Source of the DNA: Bacillota bacterium
GTDB taxonomy: Bacteria > Sysuimicrobiota > Sysuimicrobiia > Sysuimicrobiales > Segetimicrobiaceae
Length of the DNA stretch: 39,714 nt
NCBI GenBank assembly: GCA_021324295.1
Contig: JAJPJJ010000051.1
Span: 1-39,714, forward strand
Direction of reading: 5' to 3'
The first letter of the stretch is position 1, and the number at the start of each line of letters is the position of its first letter. Made by a program: the position numbers and the translations under genes. Shown here piece after piece: positions 6,892-18,146 of this stretch. The notes under the pieces are model-generated. The model searched no databases. It was not told where the DNA came from and saw only the letters and a program-made list of their open reading frames with translations.

Positions 6892-7974
6892 ATGGCACGC
6901 CTCTCTCTGCGCCACCTCTCCAAGCGGTTCGGGACGCACGCCGCCGTGCACGATCTCACCCTGGACGTCGCGGACGGGGAGCTGATGTGCCTGCTCGGCC
7001 CGTCCGGGTGCGGCAAGACGACCACCCTGCGCATGATCGGTGGCTTTGCCGCGCCGGACGCTGGCGACATCCAGATCAACGGCCGCAGCGTCGTCGCCCT
7101 CCCCCCCGAGCGCCGGCCGACCGCGATGGTGTTCCAGCGCTACAACCTCTGGCCTCACATGACCGCGGCGCAGAACATCGCGTTCGGGCTGCGGCTCCGG
7201 CGGCTCCCACGCGGCCAGATCGAGGCGAAGGTCCGGGACGCCCTGGGGCTCGTCGGCCTCCCGGGCGCCGGGCACAAGTACCCGCACCAGCTCTCGGGCG
7301 GGGAGCAGCAGCGCGTCGCGGTGGCGCGCGCGCTCGTGCTCGAGCCGCAGATCCTGCTCCTCGACGAGCCGTTCAGCAACCTCGACGCGCGGTTGCGCGT
7401 GCACATGCGCGAGGAGGTAAAGCAGCTCCAGCGGGCGGTCGGGATCACGACCGTCTTCGTAACCCACGACCAGGAGGAGGCGCTGACGATCGCGGACCGG
7501 ATCGCGGTGATGAAGGACGGCGTGCTCCAGCAGGTGGACACGCCGGCGGCCCTGTACGCGCGGCCCCGGACGCTGTTCGTCGCCGACTTCATCGGCACGA
7601 TGAACCTGTTGCCGGCGCGGATAGAGGCCGGCGCCGTGGCGGCAGGCCCCTGGCGGCTGCCGGCGGCCGGCGGGCTGCGGCCGCACGGCGGCGAGGCGAC
7701 GCTCGCGGTGCGGCCGGAGGACCTCGTCCTCGATCCCGCGGGCGCGCCGGTGCGGGTCCGGCGCGTCGTCAACCTGGGGCACTACCTCCAGGTGCTGCTC
7801 GAGTGCCCCGGGGTCGCCCCGTTGCGGATGTTCACCGAGAAGGGGGCATCCCTCGAGGAGGGCCAGGGGGTCAGGGTCCGCATCTCCCGCGCGCTGCTGT
7901 TCTCCGGGCCGGACGTCGCCGAGCTCGGCGGCCCGATGCGGCCGCCCGTGGCGGCGCCGGCAGAGGCTCCGTGA
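6892..7974 (+). CDS. ABC importer ATPase (PotA/UgpC type)
   Basis: The 360-residue nucleotide-binding subunit powers the importer from the cytoplasmic face. It shows Walker A GPSGCGKT (36-43), a Q-loop in VFQRYN, signature LSGGEQQR, Walker B ILLLDEP followed by the D-loop SNLD, and an H-loop in VTHDQEEA. A C-terminal TOBE-like beta domain starts around residue 235 (FIGTMNLLPARI, then AVRPEDLVL). It follows permease 2 by 5 nt and completes the receptor-permease-permease-ATPase set. Its stop is 4 bp from the uvrC stop on the opposite strand, with no room for a terminator between them. Confidence 0.95.
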   Translation: MARLSLRHLSKRFGTHAAVHDLTLDVADGELMCLLGPSGCGKTTTLRMIGGFAAPDAGDIQINGRSVVALPPERRPTAMVFQRYNLWPHMTAAQNIAFGLRLRRLPRGQIEAKVRDALGLVGLPGAGHKYPHQLSGGEQQRVAVARALVLEPQILLLDEPFSNLDARLRVHMREEVKQLQRAVGITTVFVTHDQEEALTIADRIAVMKDGVLQQVDTPAALYARPRTLFVADFIGTMNLLPARIEAGAVAAGPWRLPAAGGLRPHGGEATLAVRPEDLVLDPAGAPVRVRRVVNLGHYLQVLLECPGVAPLRMFTEKGASLEEGQGVRVRISRALLFSGPDVAELGGPMRPPVAAPAEAP

Positions 7975-7978
7975 GCGC

Positions 7979-9916
7979 TCACCCCGGATGCTCGGCCAGG
8001 TAGCGGTGGATCCGTTCGGCCACCGCGCGGCCGATGCCCTCGACCGCAGCGATCTCCTCGACGCTCGCCGCCCGGACGCCGCGCACCGACCCGAAGTGCC
8101 GGATGAGCGCCCGCTTGCGGCGCTCCCCCACCCCGCGGATCTCGTCGAGCACGGAGAACACGATCCGCCGCTCCCGGAGCTTCTGGTGGTATGCGTTGGC
8201 GAACCGGTGGGCCTCGTCGCGCAGCCGCTGGAGGAGCTGGAGCGCCTGTGAGTCGCGCGGCAGCGCGATCGGCTCGGAGAGATCCGGCGCGTAGACGAGC
8301 TCCTGCTGCTTGGCCAGCGCGATCGCCGGGATCGCATGGTTGTACTCGAACAGGACCTCCCGCGCGGCGCCGAGCTGACCCCGCCCGCCGTCCAGCACGA
8401 TGAGGTCCGGCAGCGCGGCCCACTTGACCGGGATCGGCTCGTCCCGGTCCAAGCGCTCCTGCTCCTCGCGCGCTCGGGCGAACCGACGCCGGAGCACCTC
8501 CTGCATCATCGCCACATCGTCCGGCCCGCCCGTGTAGCGCATGCGGAAGCGCCGGTAGTCCTGCTTCTTGAGCCGGCCGCCCTCGGCCACGACGAGGGAG
8601 GCGACGGACTCGCCGCCCTGGAAGTTGCTGATGTCGTAGCACTCGATGCGGAGGGGCGGCGCCTCCAGGCCCAGGATCTCGGCCAGCTCTCGCGGGCCGG
8701 GCCCGGCCTGGTCCCCACCGCGGGTCTGCGCCAGGTGGAGGGCCGCGTTCTCGCGGGCCATCGCTACGAGCCGCGCCCGGTCGCCGCGCTGCGGCTGGAC
8801 CAGCGCGACGCGGCCGCCCCGGCGCTCGCCCAGCCACCGCTCGATCACCTCGCGGTCGGGAAGCGGCTCCGGGACGAGGATCTCGGGCGGCGGCGCTGAG
8901 GCCGCCTCGTAGAACTGCGTGATGAACGACGCGAGCGTCTCCGCCGGCGGCACGCCGCGGGTGCCCTGCAGCAGGACGTGCTCCTGGCCGATCAGCCGGC
9001 CGCCCCGCACGAAGAACACCTGCACGCAACCGCGGTCGCCGTCCTGGGCCAGCGCCAGGATGTCGCGGTCCTCTGCGCCCGTGGAGACGATGCGCTGCCT
9101 CTCCGCCAGGGCCTCGAGGCCGCGGAGCTGGTCGCGGAGCTGAGCCGCCCGCTCGAAGTCCAGGCTGTCGGCCGCCGCCTGCATCTGCGCCCGGAGGTCG
9201 CGGAGGAGGGACTCCTGCTTGCCCTCCAGGAACGCGGCGGCCTGGCGGACCTGCTCCGCGTAGTGCTCCGGGCTCGCGCCCCACGCGACGCACGGCGCCG
9301 TGCACTGGCCGATGTAGTAATCCAGGCACGGCCGCGGGAGGTCGCGGGTGATCTCCAGGTTGCAGGTGCGCAGCTTGAAGAGCCTTCGGATCAGCCGGAT
9401 CCTGCGGCCGACGAGCTTGGGCTCGTGATACGGGTACGGCCCGAAGTACTTCCCCCCGTCCTGCTCGACCCGGCGGGTCATCACGATCCGCGGGTAGGGC
9501 TCGCTGGTCAGCTTGAGGTACGGGTACGCCTTGTCGTCCGCCAGCCGGACGTTGTACCAGGGGCGGTGACGCTTGATCAGCGTCGCCTCCAGGATCAGCG
9601 CCTCGACCTCGTTGGCGCACACCAGCGCCTCGACGTCCCGGATCTTGGAGACGAGGTGCAGGATCCGCGGGCTGTCGGTGTGGCCCGCCTGGAAGTACTG
9701 GCGGACGCGGGCCCGCAGCGAGGAGGCCTTCCCCACGTAGAGGACGCGGCCCGCCCCGTCCTTCATCAGGTAGACCCCGGGCTGGGCCGGCAGGGCCGAG
9801 AGCTTCTCGGCCAGGCCCCCGGCGCGGTCCGGACCGGCGACCGCGGCCTGGGCGTCGGGGGAGGCCAGGGCCGCGGGGCGGTCCCCGTCGGAGGTGGAGA
9901 CGTGCTCGGTCGTCAC
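7979..9916 (-). CDS. uvrC: excinuclease ABC subunit C (UvrC)
   Basis: The dual-incision nuclease of nucleotide excision repair, cutting 3' and 5' of a lesion bound by UvrB. The 645-residue protein shows an N-terminal GIY-YIG domain (PGVYLMKDGAG...LYVGKA), a Cys-containing insert (CLDYYIGQCTAPC), a UVR helix pair (SLDFERAAQLRDQL), the RNase H-like domain (IECYDISNFQGGE, LIVLDGGRGQL) and C-terminal helix-hairpin-helix repeats (IRGVGERRKRALI, VEGIGRAVAERI). GTG 9916 is preferred: TATAAT ends 7 bases before it, so the transcript would begin at or next to the start codon. A longer frame from a TTG at 9952 would put the promoter inside the gene. Confidence 0.95.
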   Translation of the reverse strand: MTTEHVSTSDGDRPAALASPDAQAAVAGPDRAGGLAEKLSALPAQPGVYLMKDGAGRVLYVGKASSLRARVRQYFQAGHTDSPRILHLVSKIRDVEALVCANEVEALILEATLIKRHRPWYNVRLADDKAYPYLKLTSEPYPRIVMTRRVEQDGGKYFGPYPYHEPKLVGRRIRLIRRLFKLRTCNLEITRDLPRPCLDYYIGQCTAPCVAWGASPEHYAEQVRQAAAFLEGKQESLLRDLRAQMQAAADSLDFERAAQLRDQLRGLEALAERQRIVSTGAEDRDILALAQDGDRGCVQVFFVRGGRLIGQEHVLLQGTRGVPPAETLASFITQFYEAASAPPPEILVPEPLPDREVIERWLGERRGGRVALVQPQRGDRARLVAMARENAALHLAQTRGGDQAGPGPRELAEILGLEAPPLRIECYDISNFQGGESVASLVVAEGGRLKKQDYRRFRMRYTGGPDDVAMMQEVLRRRFARAREEQERLDRDEPIPVKWAALPDLIVLDGGRGQLGAAREVLFEYNHAIPAIALAKQQELVYAPDLSEPIALPRDSQALQLLQRLRDEAHRFANAYHQKLRERRIVFSVLDEIRGVGERRKRALIRHFGSVRGVRAASVEEIAAVEGIGRAVAERIHRYLAEHPG

Positions 9917-9922
9917 GCCCCT

Positions 9923-9928
9923 ATTATA
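9923..9928 (-). promoter_or_regulatory. uvrC promoter, -10 TATAAT (leaderless arrangement)
   Basis: Perfect TATAAT on the minus strand with TTGGGC (9952-9947) as a possible -35 box and an 18-bp spacer. Six bases separate the box from GTG 9916, so the expected transcription start coincides with the start codon. Confidence 0.6.
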
Positions 9929-10021
9929 GACGCAACGCCCGGGCCCGCCCAACGCTCCGGGTCAGAACTCTGGCGACGGATACCGCTGTGGGACGGGGCC
10001 AGGGACGACCTCGCGCCCCAC

Positions 10022-10046
10022 TCCGCTCCGGGCAGGTCCCCGTCCC
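10022..10046. repeat. intergenic 25-bp repeat, copy A
   Basis: Starts TCCGCTCCGGGCAG and ends TCCCCGTCCC. It matches 33766-33790 at 24 of 25 positions (G10036 against A33780), and partial similarity continues for about 10 bases. It lies between the aldolase stop and the uvrC promoter. No function is known to me. Confidence 0.55.
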
Positions 10047-10082
10047 TTCCCCGCGCCGCCACCGGATATCGGCACCGGAGCG

Positions 10083-10889
10083 CTAACGGCCCTCGGCCGG
10101 CGCCGGACGCAGCGCCTGCACCGCCTGCCGCGCCGCGCCGAGCAGCAGGCGGACCTCCGAGGAGAACATCAGGCACCGCATGCCGAGATCCCGGGCGTGC
10201 TGGGCGACGGCCATCTCGGAGGGATGGATCCCGGCGGCGATCCCGTGGCGGCTGGCCACGGCCACGACGTGCCGGTACGCCTCCTGCATCGTGGGGTCCA
10301 GGAGCTGCCCCGGCACGCCGAGCGCGATGCTCAGATCGGTGGGTCCGATCAGCAGCACATCGATACCCGGGACCGCCGCGATCTCTTCCAGGTTGTCGAG
10401 GCAGCGGCGGCTCTCCACCTGCGCCATCAACATCGTCTCGGCGTTGGACCAGGCGATCGCCTCCGCCACCGGGATCCCGGTGTAGTCCGTGACGGCGCTC
10501 CGCAGGCCGAACCCGCGCTCCCCGACCGGCTGGTGCTTTGCGCACCGCACGATCTGCCGCGCGTCGGCCGCGGTCTCGACGTGCGGGACCATGAGCCCGA
10601 GCGCCCCGGCATCGAGCGGGCGGGCGATGCAGGCGTAGGAGATCTCGGTCACCCGCACGAGTGGAGCGACCCCGACGCCGCGCGCCGCGCGGCTGATCCG
10701 CTGCACCGTCTCCATGTCGGCGGACCCGTGCTCGGTGTCGATCACCAGGAAGTCGAACCCGGCCGCGGCCAGGACGTAGGCCACCTCCTCGGTCCACATC
10801 TCCGAGATCATCGTGCCGAGGACGGTGCCGCCCTCGCGCAGGCGCGCCTTGGCGTGATTGAACGCGAGCTGGGGCGGCCGGGGCGTCAT
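10083..10889 (-). CDS. HpcH/HpaI-type aldolase
   Basis: A 268-residue class II, metal-dependent aldolase of the 2-oxo-acid family that splits or forms 4-hydroxy-2-oxo acids, releasing pyruvate or a similar enolate. Family motifs: DTEHG with the catalytic His (51-55), LVRV with R79, QVES with metal ligand E159, and IGPTDLS with D185. ATG 10889 forms an ATGA overlap with the upstream dehydrogenase stop, so the two are translationally coupled. The usual pathway context for 4-hydroxyphenylacetate breakdown is absent here, so the true substrate is open; 2-keto-3-deoxy acids are another option. Confidence 0.9.
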   Translation of the reverse strand: MTPRPPQLAFNHAKARLREGGTVLGTMISEMWTEEVAYVLAAAGFDFLVIDTEHGSADMETVQRISRAARGVGVAPLVRVTEISYACIARPLDAGALGLMVPHVETAADARQIVRCAKHQPVGERGFGLRSAVTDYTGIPVAEAIAWSNAETMLMAQVESRRCLDNLEEIAAVPGIDVLLIGPTDLSIALGVPGQLLDPTMQEAYRHVVAVASRHGIAAGIHPSEMAVAQHARDLGMRCLMFSSEVRLLLGAARQAVQALRPAPAEGR

Positions 10890-11905
10890 CGGGCTGTGCC
10901 CCGCCCCGCGGTGAGGCGGCAGGTGGGCTGGTCCCGGACCGCGGGGTTGGCGAGGTACGTCGGCCACTCGCCGCGCAGAAGCTGGATCACCTGCCGGTTG
11001 ACCTTCTCGGCGAGCTCGGCGAGCGCCTCCACGGTCGTGGAGGCGTAGTGCGGCGTCAGCACGACGTTCTCCATCCCGAGCAGCGGATTGTCCGGCGCGG
11101 GCGGCTCCGGGGAGAGGACGTCGAGGCCCGCGGCGGCGAGGCGGCCCTCCCGCAGCGCGGCGACGAGCGCCGGCTCGTCCACCACGCCCCCGCGAGAGGT
11201 GTTGATGAGGATCGCCCCGGGCTTCATCGCGGCGAACGCCGCCGCGCCGATCATCCGGCGCGTCTCGTCCGTGAGCGGCGTGTGCAGCGAGACGATATCG
11301 GCGCGCGCGAGCAGTGCCTCCAGGCTGACCCGCTCCACGCCCTCCCGGGCCATCGCGGCCTCGTCGACGTAGGGGTCCGCCGCGATGAGGCGCACGCCGA
11401 ACGCGCGGCCGCGCTCCGCGACCTTGCGGGCGATGTGCCCGAACCCGACGAGGCCGAGCGTGCGGCCGCGCAACCGGTGCATCGGGAGCAGGGCGTTCGG
11501 CTCCCACCGGCCGCCGCGCACCGCGCGATCCGCCGGGAGCACCTTGCGCGTCACCGCGAGGATGAGCGCCCACGTCGTGTCGGCCACCTCGTCGTAGCAG
11601 AAATCCGGCACATGCGCCACGCACACGCCGTGCCGCGTCGCGCCGGCGATATCCACCGTGTCCAGCCCGATCCCGGTGCGGACGACCCCGACGAGCCGGG
11701 GCGCGGCCGCGCACAGGTCCGCCGGGATCGCGGCCTGGCTGACGACCAGCACGGAGGCGTCGCGCGCGGCCGCGACGCGCTCCTCCGTCGTCCGGCAGGC
11801 CACCGTCCGGATCACCCCACCGGCGGCGGCGATCCCGTCGGCGTCCAGCGGAAACCGGGGCCCGGCTTCGCCCTCCGTCCACAGCACGGTCCGGCGGTCG
11901 GCCAT
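10886..11905 (-). CDS. D-isomer-specific 2-hydroxyacid dehydrogenase (phosphoglycerate dehydrogenase-like)
   Basis: The 339-residue NAD(P)-dependent oxidoreductase interconverts a 2-hydroxy acid and a 2-oxo acid. Rossmann motif GFGHIA is at 154-159; the catalytic triad is visible as R238 in NTSRGG, E267 in DVLSPEPP and H286 in TPHYAS. It lacks a C-terminal ACT domain, so it is not a full-length regulated SerA. A strong ribosome site (GGAGG) precedes ATG 11905. Its stop overlaps the aldolase start. The pair could process a sugar acid or hydroxy-oxo acid, with one enzyme making the oxo acid that the other cleaves; this is inference. Confidence 0.92.
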   Translation of the reverse strand: MADRRTVLWTEGEAGPRFPLDADGIAAAGGVIRTVACRTTEERVAAARDASVLVVSQAAIPADLCAAAPRLVGVVRTGIGLDTVDIAGATRHGVCVAHVPDFCYDEVADTTWALILAVTRKVLPADRAVRGGRWEPNALLPMHRLRGRTLGLVGFGHIARKVAERGRAFGVRLIAADPYVDEAAMAREGVERVSLEALLARADIVSLHTPLTDETRRMIGAAAFAAMKPGAILINTSRGGVVDEPALVAALREGRLAAAGLDVLSPEPPAPDNPLLGMENVVLTPHYASTTVEALAELAEKVNRQVIQLLRGEWPTYLANPAVRDQPTCRLTAGRGTAR

Positions 11906-11977
11906 CGGTCCCTCCTCGAGGCGGTGAGCCAGTGCGATGCGGCGCGTCCGGGGTCCTGCTTCGCCGCGCGCGCCGCC

Positions 11978-14935
<2,958 letters not shown>

Positions 14936-15238
14936 CGCGATCCTCTTCCCCCCGACGCCGGCGGGCCCTCCGCCCTTGCCAGCGTCGCGGCCAGAGCAGT
15001 CTCTTCAGGCCGACCGCGGATGCGGCGAGGCCACGGGGTCCGCCCTCGGCGTCCGGCGGCCGCGGTCTTGCATCGGTGTGGCGCGGCGGTCCGCTGGAGG
15101 CGACTGCGGCGCGGGCCCGCCGCGTCCTCGGGGGCGGCGCCGGACATCGACCTCGGTGCGGTCCCACTCGCGATCTATCAGCAACGTAGATGATACATCG
15201 AGACGCGCCCGCGGGCGAGCCGCCGGGGCGCGAGCGGG
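14936..15238 (-). other. 303-bp gap between uvrB and uvrA
   Basis: I see no gene here. A possible uvrA -10 element, TATCAT, lies on the minus strand at 15195-15190 without a clear -35 box, which would leave a leader of about 250 nt. A 12-nt palindrome, CGCCCGCGGGCG, sits just after the uvrB stop. No GAAC-N4-GTTC or CTGT-N8-ACAG type LexA site was recognised. Confidence 0.4.
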
Positions 15239-17404
<2,166 letters not shown>

Positions 17405-17475
17405 GACGGGTCCCCTCTGCGGGTGCCGGGGCGCCCCCATCTGGCGGCACTCCCGGGCGAACATGCGATCACGTC

Positions 17476-17481
17476 ATTATA
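17476..17481 (-). promoter_or_regulatory. uvrB promoter, extended -10 (TGC-TATAAT)
   Basis: Minus-strand TGCTATAAT in the 115-bp gap after coaE. A start about 7 nt downstream gives a leader near 65 nt that includes the ribosome site of GTG 17404. No good -35 box is seen, as is common with extended -10 promoters. Confidence 0.6.
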
Positions 17482-17519
17482 GCACGCCGTCACCGAGCAG
17501 AGCCACGGGCGGGGAGGGG

Positions 17520-18146
17520 CTAGGCGCCTTTCGTCCTGTCCCGCAGCCTCGCCCACACCCGCTCGACCTGGCGCCGCGTCTCCTCGGGCGTGCCGTTGTT
17601 GTCGATCACCCAATCCGCGCGGGGGAGCTTGTCCCGCAGCGGCATCTGGGCGCCGAGGCGCCGGCGCGCCTCCTCCTCGGAGAGGCCGTCGCGCGCCACG
17701 AGCCGCCGCACCCGCACCTCGTCGTCCGCGGCGACGACGATGATGCCCTCGAGGCCGAGGTCGCGGCCGTCGGTCGTCTCGAGCAGCAGGGGGATATCGA
17801 ACACGATCACCGGAGCGTCCGAGGCCGCCAGACGGGCCGCCTCCTCGGCCATCCGCCGGCGGATGTGTGGGTGGGTCAGCGCGTTGAGCCGCCGGCGGGC
17901 CGCCGGGTCGGCGAAGACGCGGGCGGCGAGCGCCCGCCGGTCCAGCGTCGCGTCCGGCCGCAGGGCCTCCGGGCCGAACGCTCGCGCCACGTCGTCGTAC
18001 GCGGGGCCGCCGGGGGCGACCACCTCCCGGGCGATCCGGTCGGCGTCCACGATGGCCGCGCCGAGGCCGCGCAGGATCTCCGCGACCAGGCTCTTGCCGC
18101 TTCCGATGCCGCCCGTGAGGCCGACCCGGAGCGGGACGCGGCTCAT
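17520..18146 (-). CDS. coaE: dephospho-CoA kinase (CoaE)
   Basis: It phosphorylates the ribose 3'-hydroxyl of dephospho-CoA, the last step of coenzyme A synthesis. The 208-residue protein has the P-loop GLTGGIGSGKS (9-19), the DAD motif in IVDADRIAREVV, the LTHPHIR motif and a lid-region R-rich stretch (RLVARDGLSEEEARRRL). ATG 18146 overlaps the polA stop (ATGA), so it is translationally coupled to polA; polA-coaE linkage is seen in other bacteria. It is likely the last gene of that operon because uvrB has its own -10 element. Confidence 0.95.
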   Translation of the reverse strand: MSRVPLRVGLTGGIGSGKSLVAEILRGLGAAIVDADRIAREVVAPGGPAYDDVARAFGPEALRPDATLDRRALAARVFADPAARRRLNALTHPHIRRRMAEEAARLAASDAPVIVFDIPLLLETTDGRDLGLEGIIVVAADDEVRVRRLVARDGLSEEEARRRLGAQMPLRDKLPRADWVIDNNGTPEETRRQVERVWARLRDRTKGA

